A program made the translations under genes and the position numbers. From the NCBI GenBank assembly GCA_050944015.1, contig JBMNQG010000002.1, forward strand, positions 1 through 64,000: DNA of 64,000 nucleotides. Direction: 5' to 3'. The notes beneath the pieces were generated by a model. It was not told the DNA's origin. It saw only the letters and a program-made list of their open reading frames with translations, and did not search any database. The first letter of the stretch is position 1; every line of letters starts with the position of its first letter. This DNA comes from DUOX01 sp050944015 (lineage in GTDB: Bacteria; Bacillota; Clostridia; Oscillospirales; Oscillospiraceae). Shown here piece by piece: positions 7,930 through 16,751 of the stretch.

Positions 7930-9774
7930 GTGCCCGACAGCATCATCCGTTCCCTGGGCGTTCCCCTGGTCACCGGTGATATACCCGGCGTCGCCGTCAT
8001 CCTGGGCACTGCCAATGAGGCCACACAGCTGGCTATGGTGGTTAAGGAGTATCAGAACAAGGGGCTTCTCACCTTCCTCATAGGTGACGTCATTGACCAG
8101 GCGGCCCAGGCCGGAGTAAGGATGGGCCTTGATTTCCGCGTAGTGCTTCTCGGCCATGACATTACTGCCGTTATCCACGTGGTCACCGTGGCCATCCGCG
8201 CCGCGCTTATTTTCGGCGCCATACAGCCCGGCGACTTGGCGGGGCTTCTGAAGTACACGAAGGAGCGCGTCCCCGCCTTCGTCAACACCTTCGGCCCCCT
8301 GAGCGAAGTTGCCGTTGCCGCCGGAGCCGGCGCCATCGCTTTGGGTTTCCCCGTAATCGTTGATGTGGATCTGAGCGAAAACCAGGTGCCCGGAGCCCTT
8401 GTCTCCGTCACAAACCACGTGGACACGGTGAAAAAATCTCTTGAGCTCCGGAACATCAAAGTAAAGGCTAAAAACATTGAGATTTGCATGGGCTTTTCCT
8501 CCGCTTTCGAGGGCGAAATCATCCGCAAGAGCGACATGCACGCGGAATTCTGGTCCGGCGCCAATCCCACCTGCGAACTGGTTGCAATGAGGGGTCTGGA
8601 GGAAATCGAAGACCATAAAATCACTATAATCGGCCCCGACATTGACTCCGTTGAAATACTTGACATTACGGCGGACACCGGCTCGGCGCCGGTCTGCGGG
8701 CTGGCCGTGGACATAGGCACCACCACCGTAACGGCGGTTCTGGTGGACCTGGAGAGCGGAAAAATCCTGTCCAAGGCCAGCGCGGGAAACGCCCAGATAC
8801 GATACGGCGCCGACGTCATCAACAGGATAGTGGAGCAGCAAAAGCCCGGCGGCGTGAAAAAGCTTCAAAAAGCCGTCATTTCCGAGACTCTGATGCCCCT
8901 TATTGACCTTCTCTGCAGGGAGGCGGGAGTTTCGCAAAGGCGCATATTCCGAATGACAGTGGCCTCAAACACCACAATGAATCACCTGTTCCTCGGCATT
9001 AACGCCAACTTCCTGAGAACCGAGCCGTACGTACCCGCCTTTTTCAGCATACGCCCCATACTGGCCAGCGCGCTGGGCATTTCCCTCGCCCCCGCTGCCA
9101 AAATCTGCTTTGCCCCCAACATAGGCAGCTATGTGGGCGGGGACATTACCGCCGGGGTGCTGGCATCCATGATTTGGGACTCCGACGAGCTTTCCATGCT
9201 CATTGACCTGGGCACCAACGGAGAAATTGTTTTTGGCAACCGGGACTTTCTGGTGGCCTGCGCCTGCTCCGCCGGCCCCGCCTTTGAGGGCGGAGACATT
9301 AGCTGCGGCATGCGGGCAACCCACGGGGCAATTGAAGCGGTCAAAATAGACAGGGAAACTATGGAGCCCGCCATGAAGGTAATCGGAAACATCCACCCGG
9401 TGGGCCTGTGCGGCTCCGGCCTGATTGATTTGATTGCCGAGCTGTTCAGATGCGGCATTATCAACGGCAAGGGCGAGTTTATCCGCGAAGGTCGGCGCAT
9501 AGGACATGACGAATACGGCATAGGCTACTATGTGCTGGCATTTCCCAACGAATCCGCCAGCGGGCGGCAGGTGGCCATCACCCAGGTGGATATAGACAAT
9601 TTCATCCGGGCGAAGGCCGCAATTTTCTCGGCTATCATGGCCCTGCTGTCCTCCCTCGGTTTTACCCCCGACGTGATAGAGCATATATACGTAGCAGGCG
9701 GCATAGGAAGCGGTATCAATATTCCCAGCGCCATACCGACGGGTCTCCTCTTCCCGTCCTCCGAGGTGATTTGA
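7930..9774 (+). pseudogene. Chimera: internal fragment of acetyl-CoA synthase AcsB fused in frame to the C-terminal part of a RACo-type corrinoid activator
   Basis: Residues 1 to about 230 match the N-terminal domain of acetyl-CoA synthase, but begin about 100 residues into it; family sequence can be followed back to about 7903, into the cooC stop. Markers are GVPLVTGDIPGVAVILG, LGHDITAVIHVV, FGAIQPGDLAGLL and KITIIGPDID. From about residue 245 the sequence becomes the ASKHA ATPase part of the DUF4445 / reductive activator of corrinoid proteins, marked by GLAVDIGTTTVTAVLVDLE, LIDLGTNGEIV and CACSAGPAFEGGDI. The activator's ferredoxin domain, the AcsB A-cluster region and the last 50 or so activator residues are absent. 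No convincing ribosome site precedes the GTG at 7930. Confidence 0.75.
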
Positions 9775-10421
9775 TGCAGTTCAACCCAAGTCCCGGCCAG
9801 CAGTACGGCGTGCCCCTTTCCATTTATCAGGAACGCTATGCCCTTCTGGACCCGGCAAGCACCCAGCTGCGCACCGGCGCAAAGTACGACCCCGACCGGG
9901 GCGCATTTGTGCTCAACGTAATGGGCTACGGCCTTCTCGCCTCGTGGCCCGACTTTTCGCTGAAACCGGAAAACCCTGACGGCTGCCCTTCCTCCCTGTA
10001 TGACGACGTTAACAAGATTCTCATAATCCGATACCTGCTGGAGGGGGTCAATTCCCCGCCCTCCGGCGCCTGGCTGCCTTACCGGGAACTTCCCTGGGGA
10101 GACGTTTACGACAGGAATTTTCAGGGCCGGTGCATACGGCGTCTGGCAGGCGTCTTCGGCTCCCGTCTGGACTCCTTTGTCACCGCCTGCGAGGCGGCCG
10201 GCGGCGTCCCGGCTCCCGTCGGCGACATCTCCTACGACCTGGATTTTCTCCCGAACATCAGGTCCCGGCTTATCCTATGGGCCGGGGACGAGGAATTTCC
10301 TCCTCACGCCCAGTGGCTTTTCTCTGACAACACCCCGCTTGCCTTTACCGCCGAAGACGCCGCAGGTCTGGGAGACGTGGTCATCAACACACTAAAAATT
10401 CTGGCTAACGCGAAAACATAG
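9774..10421 (+). CDS. DUF3786-domain protein
   Basis: This 215-residue cytoplasmic protein (MQFNPSPGQQYGVPLSIYQE at the start) resembles DUF3786, a family of unknown function that recurs in corrinoid and acetyl-CoA synthase gene clusters. It has DFSLKPENPDG, LIIRYLLEG and WGDVYDRNFQGRCI blocks and a late GDEEFPPHAQWLF block. GAGGTG seven bases upstream selects this ATG. It overlaps the stop of the chimeric gene by one base. The frame is intact, so it may be the only surviving gene of this operon. Confidence 0.7.
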   Translation: MQFNPSPGQQYGVPLSIYQERYALLDPASTQLRTGAKYDPDRGAFVLNVMGYGLLASWPDFSLKPENPDGCPSSLYDDVNKILIIRYLLEGVNSPPSGAWLPYRELPWGDVYDRNFQGRCIRRLAGVFGSRLDSFVTACEAAGGVPAPVGDISYDLDFLPNIRSRLILWAGDEEFPPHAQWLFSDNTPLAFTAEDAAGLGDVVINTLKILANAKT

Positions 10422-10451
10422 CTTTTTCTCCAATTTCATCAGTGAGGTAAA

Positions 10452-11513
10452 ATGTTTAGGGTTAAACGAAAAAACAGCTTACTAAATACGCTTCCTTTAT
10501 AGAAAGTACTGACGGCGCTGGGCATTGCGTCCGTCATATCCATGGTCCTGGCGGTGGGTCTGGGGCCCGTAACGGTATCGCCGGCAACGGTACTCAAAAT
10601 CCTGGCGGGCAAAATTTTCGGCGTCGCTTCCGCATGGGATGCTGTGGAGGAGAATATTGTATGGGGGCTGCGCCTGCCCCGCGTTCTGCTGGGTTTTGTG
10701 GTGGGCGCTTCCCTGTCCGTCTGCGGCGTGGCAATGCAGGCACTTGTGAGAAACAGCCTGGCGGACCCTTTTATACTTGGGGTCTCCTCAGGGGCCTCCG
10801 CCGCGGCCACTTTGGGGATGATTTTCGGAGCTTTTTCATTTCTGGGTACATACTCCCTTCCTCTCAGCGCTTTTATAGGCGCGGGTATAACAATCCTCAT
10901 AGTGTACACCCTCTCCCGGGTCCGGGGACGGGTTAACATCACCCAGCTTTTGCTGTCCGGCGTTGCCGTGGCCATGGTGATGGACGCCTTCACAAACGTC
11001 ATCGTGCTGAGCGCCCCAAACGCTTTGGGGCTTCACAACGCGTCTTTCTAGATGTCCGGCAGCCTGGCAGGGGCAAAATGGGCCTACCTGACGCTTCCTG
11101 CTGCGGTCATACTGGTCTGCATAACGGTTCTTTTGCTTAACTACCGCGGTTTGAATGTCCTGATGACCGGAGACGAAGCCGCGGGCACCCTTGGCGTAAA
11201 CATCAGACAGTTCCATAAGATGCTCATATTAATCTCGTCGCTTCTGGCAGGCACAACCATCGCCGTCTCAGGCTCCATTGGCTTTATCGGACTTATGGTG
11301 CCTCATATTACGCGCATGCTGGTGGGAGCCGACCACAAGCGCGTACTGCCCGTATGCGCCCTGCTGGGAGGCATTCTTGTAGTTTGGATGGATGTCTTGG
11401 CCCGCATGGTGATAGCGCCGGAAGAACTGCCCGTCGGTATCCTTACCGCCATAATCGGAGGGCCGTTCTTCATTATCCTGTTAAAACGAAGCCATGGAGG
11501 GATGTATTCATGA
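10452..11513 (+). pseudogene. FecCD-type ABC transporter permease interrupted by two TAG codons
   Basis: A single frame from ATG 10452 (behind GTGAGG) to TGA 11511-11513 spans 354 codons, the usual length of BtuC/FecCD permeases, and encodes about nine membrane segments. It is broken by TAG at 10500-10502 (codon 17) and at 11049-11051 (codon 200). The second lies in NASF-TAG-MSGSLAGAKW, where the family usually has FWMxGSL, so it looks like TGG changed to TAG. It is directly followed by ATG, so re-initiation is conceivable. Family blocks LRLPRVLLGFVVGASL, ILGVSSGASAAA and GSIGFIGLMVPHI are well kept. The stop overlaps the ATPase start (ATGA). Confidence 0.8.
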
Positions 11514-12379
11514 GACTTAAAATAAAAAACATGCACTTTTCCTACGGAGAGGAAAGGGCAATAGACGACATATCCCTGGAAGTGGAGCGGGGCGAGTTTG
11601 TAGGGCTGATAGGCCCCAACGGCAGCGGCAAGTCCACCCTGCTGAAGGCCTTATACCGCGCCATCCAGCCGGACGGCGGAGCCGCCACGCTGGACGGCCA
11701 GGACCTATTAAGCATGAGCAGCAAAAAGGTGGCCCGCCACGTCAGCGTTCTGGGCCAGGAAAACTGCATCCCCTTCGGCTTCACCGTGGAAGAAATCGTG
11801 GCTATGGGGCGGACGCCTTATAAGAAGCTGTTTGAAGGCGACTCCCCGGACGACAGGTGGATGGTCAACAACGCCCTGGAGCATTTGGGCATGGAGAAAA
11901 TGGCCGGGCGTAATTTTCTCCACCTTTCCGGCGGCGAGAAGCAGCGGGTACTGCTTGCCAGGGTCATTGCTCAGGACACCGATTTCATCATTCTGGATGA
12001 GCCCACAAACCACCTGGACGTGGGCTATCAGATTCAGATTTTTGACCTGGTTAAGCGGCTGGACGCCACGGTGCTGGCAGCAATGCATGATTTGAACATG
12101 GCGGCCAGCTATTGCGACAGGATTTATGCCATAAAGGACGGTAAAATTTACGCCTCCGGCACTCCCGAGGAGGTATTGACGCCGGAAAACATCTTTGAGC
12201 TTTACGGGGTGCATGCCGTGGTGACCAGGCAGGAATTTACCGGGCTTCTAAATGTCAGTTTCCTGCCGGAACGATTTTTACAGAGGGGAAATTTGTATGA
12301 AACTCCAAGGAAGAATACGTCCTTTTCTCGTACTGTTCCTAGCATTAACGTCCCTGCTGTGGCTGCTGCCGGGCTGTAG
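11510..12379 (+). CDS. ABC transporter ATP-binding protein (FecE/BtuD-like)
   Basis: This 289-residue ATPase belongs to the iron-siderophore/cobalamin/metal importer group. Walker A is GPNGSGKST near residue 36, the signature is LSGGEKQR, Walker B is FIILDEPTNHLD and the H-loop histidine is in AAMHDLN. It would energise uptake with the neighbouring permease and lipoprotein. Family members are about 255 residues long. Here the frame runs 83 bases into the lipoprotein gene, giving a C-terminal tail rich in S, N and A with no family similarity. That suggests a lost stop or a small indel near the 3' end. Confidence 0.85.
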   Translation: MRLKIKNMHFSYGEERAIDDISLEVERGEFVGLIGPNGSGKSTLLKALYRAIQPDGGAATLDGQDLLSMSSKKVARHVSVLGQENCIPFGFTVEEIVAMGRTPYKKLFEGDSPDDRWMVNNALEHLGMEKMAGRNFLHLSGGEKQRVLLARVIAQDTDFIILDEPTNHLDVGYQIQIFDLVKRLDATVLAAMHDLNMAASYCDRIYAIKDGKIYASGTPEEVLTPENIFELYGVHAVVTRQEFTGLLNVSFLPERFLQRGNLYETPRKNTSFSRTVPSINVPAVAAAGL

Positions 12380-13274
12380 CGGCGGCCGGCAAGCCGGGGC
12401 TACAGCCCCAGCCTCCGAGGATTACGAGCCGGTCACCATTTCAAACTACGGGCGTACGGTTACGATAAACGGCCGCCCGGAAAAGGTACTCACCTTGGGC
12501 CCCAACTGTACGGAGCTCTTTGTGGCCCTGGGCCTTTCCGACCTGGTGATTGGAAACTCCCTGAACAATCACAGCCGGGGCCCACTGCCCGAATATGCGG
12601 AGGAATATAAGAAGATTCCGGAGCTGACTTTCGGCTCCGCCACGCGGGAGGCGGTCATATCCAGCGGCGCTGATTTCATTTACGGCATTGACTGGGAGTT
12701 CGGCGGTGAGGGTTTGGATATACAGGAGCTGGAGTCCTACGGCATCAGCGTCTATGTAAACAGTGCCGCGACTTTTGAGGATGCCTATCAGGAAATCCTC
12801 GACCTGGGCCGAATCTTCAAAATCGAGGAGCGGGCCGAAGCGTTTGTACTGGACCAAAAGGAGCGAATCGCCGCGGTCCGGGAGTCGGTGTCCGGCTTTA
12901 CCCCCGTTAAAGTCCTGGTATACGACAGCGGCGGTGACGGGGTGTTCACCTGCGGCGGCACCAATTTTGAGACATTCCTGATTGAACAGGCGGGCGGCGT
13001 GAACATATTTTCGGACATAACCGACAAGCAGTGGACAACGGTAAGCTATGAGGCGGTTATCGAGCGCCAGCCCGAGGTTATTGTAATCCATGACTACAAC
13101 GTGCCGTCATTGGAAGAAAAGATAGCCGAAATCAAATTGCACCCCGTTTTATCCCAGTTGGAATGCGTAAAGCAGGAGAGGTTTGTCTCAATCCCTCTGG
13201 AAAGCGTGCTTCCCGGCAGCCGCATGGCCTATGCCGTGGAAACACTGGCAGACGGGATTCACCCAAACCGTTAG
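12297..13274 (+). CDS. ABC transporter substrate-binding lipoprotein (FepB/BtuF-like)
   Basis: This 325-residue lipoprotein has a hydrophobic signal (FLVLFLALTSLLWLLPGC) with lipobox LLPGC, so Cys22 or so would be lipidated. It then has the bilobal periplasmic-binding fold of the iron-complex/cobalamin family, with RPEKVLTLGPNCTELFVALG, ISSGADFIYGIDWE and a late VNIFSDITDKQWTTVSYE. It captures the substrate outside the membrane for the permease/ATPase pair. GAGGGG precedes the ATG at 12297. The substrate could be a corrinoid, given the B12-dependent neighbours, or an iron chelate. Confidence 0.85.
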   Translation: MKLQGRIRPFLVLFLALTSLLWLLPGCSGGRQAGATAPASEDYEPVTISNYGRTVTINGRPEKVLTLGPNCTELFVALGLSDLVIGNSLNNHSRGPLPEYAEEYKKIPELTFGSATREAVISSGADFIYGIDWEFGGEGLDIQELESYGISVYVNSAATFEDAYQEILDLGRIFKIEERAEAFVLDQKERIAAVRESVSGFTPVKVLVYDSGGDGVFTCGGTNFETFLIEQAGGVNIFSDITDKQWTTVSYEAVIERQPEVIVIHDYNVPSLEEKIAEIKLHPVLSQLECVKQERFVSIPLESVLPGSRMAYAVETLADGIHPNR

Positions 13275-13291
13275 CGGTTTTGAATGAGATA

Positions 13292-13331
13292 GGGCAGCAA
13301 ATTATACGCCGTATAATCTGCTGCCTTTTTT
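13292..13331 (+). terminator. Terminator of the ABC importer operon
   Basis: A 16-base stem (GGCAGCAAATTATACG type) with a very short loop is followed by TTTTTT. Confidence 0.85.
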
Positions 13332-13478
13332 GCGTATATTAAACAGCGGGTATATTTAATGATTAATGATTATATCAAAAAAAACTTAATATTGCTTGGC
13401 CATAATTATCCAGCATAGCATACCGCTCCCTATCCCGGCATAAGATGTTTTACGGAATATATGTCGGGAGTGATGGAT

Positions 13479-13727
13479 GTGAGGCCTAACATCGAGGAGC
13501 GCGCCTGCGAACTGGCTGAGTACATAATAGAAAACAAAGCTACTGTGCGTGCGGCTGCAAAACAATTCGGAATAAGCAAGAGCACGGTGCACAAGGATAT
13601 ATCAGAGAGGCTGGAACATATTAATCGTTCACTCCATCTTCAGGTTAAAGAGATATTGGAGAAAAACAAGGCGGAAAGGCACATAAGGGGCGGTATAGCG
13701 ACAAGAAAAAAATATCGCGGAGAGTAA
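13479..13727 (+). CDS. spoIIID: Sporulation transcriptional regulator SpoIIID
   Basis: This 82-residue DNA-binding protein aligns along its full length with SpoIIID, including the helix-turn-helix AAAKQFGISKSTVHKDI and the basic end RHIRGGIATRKKYRG. It acts in the mother cell during sporulation, modifying sigma-E-dependent transcription. A GTG at 13479 with GGGAG eight bases upstream matches the family N-terminus exactly (RPNIEERACELAEYI); the ATGs at 13461 and 13473 would add residues absent from relatives. It is a direct marker of an endospore former. Confidence 0.92.
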   Translation: MRPNIEERACELAEYIIENKATVRAAAKQFGISKSTVHKDISERLEHINRSLHLQVKEILEKNKAERHIRGGIATRKKYRGE

Positions 13728-13877
13728 GGGCAATCTGACCTTATTGCTGTTGTAAATGAAGTTATGGCAGCCGTCAGCAAGCCAATCTTCCCGATATGAT
13801 AAGCTTTGGAGCAGATAGAAGGCAAACGCACAAAAATAATTTATCCTATCCAAAGGCTCGACTTCCCGTATTGCCCA

Positions 13878-13908
13878 GGGCGGACCTGTTTGGTCCGCCC
13901 TCTTTTTC
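13878..13908 (+). terminator. Rho-independent terminator
   Basis: The perfect nine-base arms GGGCGGACC and GGTCCGCCC with a five-base loop are followed by TCTTTTT. It lies between spoIIID and spoVAD. Confidence 0.85.
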
Positions 13909-14015
13909 ATGGATTTTTTCATTTTCGGTGGGAAAAATAAAAGATGCAAAGCCAAATCGAATCGCAGTAAATCAAGCCTCAAGCACAAGCCATAAAAAAT
14001 AATCGGAGTGATGCC

Positions 14016-15038
14016 ATGAGCACGAAGCGTATTGGGAAGCAAACGGTTGTTCTGCAAAAACCGCCCTCCATTGTGGCGGGAGCCAGCGTAGTTGGCAAAA
14101 AGGAGGGCGAAGGCCCTCTGAAAAGGAGCTTCGACTATATCAGCAACGACTCATATTTTGGAGAAAAAAGCTGGGAAAAAGCCGAAAGTATCATGCTGAA
14201 GCAGTGCTTTTCCCTTGCCGCGGACAAGGCCAAACTAGCCCTATCAGAGATAGAGTACGTCTTCAGCGGCGACCTTTTGAACCAGTGCGTGGGTTCCTCC
14301 TTTGCCCTCAGGGATTCCGTAGTCCCGTTTTTCGGGCTGTATGGGGCCTGCTCAACCATGGCCGAGGCCCTGTCCCTGGCGGCAATGTTCATTGACGGGG
14401 GATTCTGCCAATGCGCGGCGGCCCTCACAAGTTCCCATTTCTGCTCGGCGGAGCGGCAATTCCGCCAACCCCTTGAATACGGCGGGCAGCGGCCTCCCAC
14501 CTCCCAGTGGACGGTTACGGGCGCCGGCGCGCTGATACTGAAATCCGAAGGCCCCGGCCCCTATATCACCCATATTACCACCGGCAAAATCGTGGACCCG
14601 GGCGTCACCGACGCCAACAACATGGGGGCCGCAATGGCTCCGGCGGCATATGACACCCTGAAGGCCCACTTTGAAGACACGGGGCGAAAGCCCGGCGACT
14701 ACGACGCCATTGTTACCGGAGACCTGGGCAGCGTGGGCCGGGAAATACTCCTGGACTTTTTCGCCACGGACGGGCTCGATTTGAGCCCCATTCTCATGGA
14801 CTGCGGCCTTCTTATCTTCGACACCGAAAGCCAGGACGTACACGCCGGAGGCAGCGGCTGCGGCTGTTCCGCGTCAGTGCTTGCCGGACATCTCCTGTCC
14901 GGAATGTTGGAAGGCCGCTGGAAAAGGCTGCTCTTTGCCGCCACTGGCGCGCTCATGTCTCCCGTCACAACCCAGCAGGGCGAGAGCATTCCCTCCATAT
15001 GCCATGCCGTAGCCCTGGATATGGACAGGGGGTGCTAG
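14016..15038 (+). CDS. spoVAD: Stage V sporulation protein AD
   Basis: This 340-residue protein has the thiolase-like fold of SpoVAD, which binds dipicolinic acid and helps move it into the forespore. Markers are SIVAGASVVGKKEGEGPL, FGLYGACSTMAEAL, SSHFCSAERQFR and the late GSGCGCSASVLAGHLL. It sits at the forespore membrane with the other SpoVA proteins. GGAGTG precedes the ATG. spoVAE follows one base after the stop. No spoVAC is found immediately upstream, where it usually stands. Confidence 0.95.
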   Translation: MSTKRIGKQTVVLQKPPSIVAGASVVGKKEGEGPLKRSFDYISNDSYFGEKSWEKAESIMLKQCFSLAADKAKLALSEIEYVFSGDLLNQCVGSSFALRDSVVPFFGLYGACSTMAEALSLAAMFIDGGFCQCAAALTSSHFCSAERQFRQPLEYGGQRPPTSQWTVTGAGALILKSEGPGPYITHITTGKIVDPGVTDANNMGAAMAPAAYDTLKAHFEDTGRKPGDYDAIVTGDLGSVGREILLDFFATDGLDLSPILMDCGLLIFDTESQDVHAGGSGCGCSASVLAGHLLSGMLEGRWKRLLFAATGALMSPVTTQQGESIPSICHAVALDMDRGC

Positions 15039-15039
15039 A

Positions 15040-15408
15040 ATGGGCGGCATTGCGGATTATATCAAGTCCTTCCTGGTGGGCGGGGCCCTCTGCGTAATAG
15101 GACAGATATTGATTGACAAGACAAAGCTGACCCCGGCAAGGATACTGGCCACCTACGTCACGGCGGGCGTCCTACTAGGCGCCGTGGGAGTCTACGAGCC
15201 CTTTGCCAAATGGGCGGGGGCTGGAGCCACGGTGCCTCTTACGGGATTCGGCAACCTTCTGGCCAGAGGCGTCCGCGAGGCGGTGGCCGAAAAGGGCGTG
15301 CTGGGGGCCTTCACCGGCGGCTTTACCGCCGCGGCGGCCGGAATTTGCGCCGCAATATTTTTCGGCTATATAGTGGCTCTCATCTTTAAGCCCAAAAGCA
15401 AAAACTGA
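15040..15408 (+). CDS. spoVAE: Stage V sporulation protein AE
   Basis: This 122-residue membrane protein has four predicted transmembrane segments, with the conserved start SFLVGGALCVIGQILIDKTK and end AAIFFGYIVALIF. It belongs to the SpoVA channel that imports dipicolinate during spore formation and releases it at germination. It is one base from spoVAD and ends in a terminator. Confidence 0.93.
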   Translation: MGGIADYIKSFLVGGALCVIGQILIDKTKLTPARILATYVTAGVLLGAVGVYEPFAKWAGAGATVPLTGFGNLLARGVREAVAEKGVLGAFTGGFTAAAAGICAAIFFGYIVALIFKPKSKN

Positions 15409-15429
15409 CGCGGCTTTCAGGCAAAAAAT

Positions 15430-15459
15430 CGCCCCGGAGGAAGACTTGCCCTCCGGGGA
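15430..15459 (+). terminator. Terminator of spoVAD-spoVAE
   Basis: The arms CCCCGGAGG and CCTCCGGGG lie just behind spoVAE; the T-rich tail follows after a short gap. Confidence 0.65.
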
Positions 15460-15480
15460 CAATTATTTCAATTTTTATAT

Positions 15481-16236
15481 TTACTGCCAGGGGTCCCTGT
15501 AGCCGTCGTTTTCCCTTTCCTGATTGCCAGGCCAGCCGTTATTAAAACCGGCTCCGCCCGGCATATGCACCAAGGCCTGGTAGTAATTTGCGTAGGTAAC
15601 CTCCGTGTACGGCAGCGTCCATAAAATTACAAAGGGTATGATGCTCAGCAGGGTCCAGCCAAAAAAACTCAGGTCCAGCACGAACAGCTCCCACTTGCGC
15701 CCCATCATCATCCTCTTGCTGGCCCTGATGCACTCAAGAGCCGACATGTCGGGATTGTCCAGCATGATGTAAAGGGCCTGACGGTAGCGGTAGGAGGCAA
15801 CTATGCCCGGGATAATGAAAAGCAGACTCCACAGGAACACAAAAACCCACATCAGGATATGAAGCCACAGCGCCTTAAAGAAAATGGCAAAACCGTCAAA
15901 CAGGTTGCCGTACCCGGCGCTGACCCGGCGGCTGACGTTGAGGGTATATATGGTAAAGCCGACTCCCATCATCATGGTCATGATGGAAAGGGCAACGCTG
16001 ATGATGTCAGCCATAAGGGAAGTATTGGGCGAAGCCGGGAAGAAATACGGATTTCCCTCCGTAACAGCCTGCAGCATTTCCATAATCCGGCCATACTCTT
16101 TCGTAACTTTCATGGTCAGGTATTCCAGTATAAACCCTATGAACAAATACACCAGCGTTACCAAAAAGACGCTGGGCCTAGCCTCTCTAATTGCCTGCTT
16201 GGCGTCGGCCTTTATGGCCTCACGGCTGATTAGCAT
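15481..16236 (-). CDS. DUF975-family integral membrane protein
   Basis: This 251-residue protein has about five transmembrane helices and matches DUF975. It starts with a cytoplasmic SREAIKADAKQAIREARP, followed by alternating hydrophobic segments and the family block SYRYRQALYIMLDNPDMSAL then CIRASKRMMMGRKWELFVLD. The function of the family is unknown. AGGAGG eight bases upstream selects the ATG at 16236 rather than the in-frame ATG at 16296. The C-terminal tail is glycine- and asparagine-rich. Confidence 0.8.
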   Translation of the reverse strand: MLISREAIKADAKQAIREARPSVFLVTLVYLFIGFILEYLTMKVTKEYGRIMEMLQAVTEGNPYFFPASPNTSLMADIISVALSIMTMMMGVGFTIYTLNVSRRVSAGYGNLFDGFAIFFKALWLHILMWVFVFLWSLLFIIPGIVASYRYRQALYIMLDNPDMSALECIRASKRMMMGRKWELFVLDLSFFGWTLLSIIPFVILWTLPYTEVTYANYYQALVHMPGGAGFNNGWPGNQERENDGYRDPWQ

Positions 16237-16397
16237 ACTATACCTCCTGTTTTCAAGCCCTCTTTTGGGCGGCGCAAACATAAATAAACAATGCAATTCC
16301 TGAAATTATTATATTGTATCAATTGGAACAATACAATAAATATTAGCACAATAATATTAAATTTATATGAAAATAAATCGGTTTTTATAAAAAATTA

Positions 16398-16428
16398 AAG
16401 GGCCGGTTTCTTGAACCGACCCCTTTTA
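16398..16428 (-). terminator. Terminator of rpsF-ssb-rpsR operon
   Basis: On the minus strand, GGGTCGGTT and AACCGGCCC pair, followed by a T-rich stretch, eight bases past the rpsR stop. Confidence 0.75.
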
Positions 16429-16435
16429 ATATAAT

Positions 16436-16672
16436 TTATTCCGTCACATAGGGCAAGAGGGCCAATTGACGAGCTCTCTTAATTGCCTCTGTAAGCTGGC
16501 GCTGATGGTGTGCGCAGGTTCCGGTGGTCCTGCGGGGCAGGATCTTACTGCGCTCGGACATATAGCGACGCAGCCTTGCGGTGTCTTTATAGTCTATATG
16601 CTGGCACCTGTCGACACAGAACTGGCAAACCTTCTTGCGTTTGCGATTCTTCTTATCCTTGTCGTTAGCCAC
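16436..16672 (-). CDS. rpsR: 30S ribosomal protein S18
   Basis: This 78-residue basic protein has KVCQFCVDRCQHIDYKD near the N-terminus and the conserved LRRYMSERSKILPRRTTGTC. The cysteines suggest the zinc-binding form of S18. It binds 16S rRNA next to S6 on the platform of the small subunit. It is the last gene of the rpsF-ssb-rpsR operon. Confidence 0.97.
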   Translation of the reverse strand: MANDKDKKNRKRKKVCQFCVDRCQHIDYKDTARLRRYMSERSKILPRRTTGTCAHHQRQLTEAIKRARQLALLPYVTE

Positions 16673-16751
16673 AATTCTTTCCTCCTATCCGGGCATTGCG
16701 CCACATTCTGTCGCGCCATGCCTAAAATGTTGCGGGCCATGGCCCTTGTTT

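Noticed and set aside
7876..8937. 353-codon open frame on the minus strand
   Set aside because: It is antisense to the acsB-derived sequence, whose motifs are clear on the plus strand.
10452..11513. Pyrrolysine or stop-codon reassignment as the explanation for the TAG codons
   Set aside because: No pyl genes are visible, and several ordinary genes here (spoVAD, the Asp23-like gene, the His-rich gene) end in TAG.
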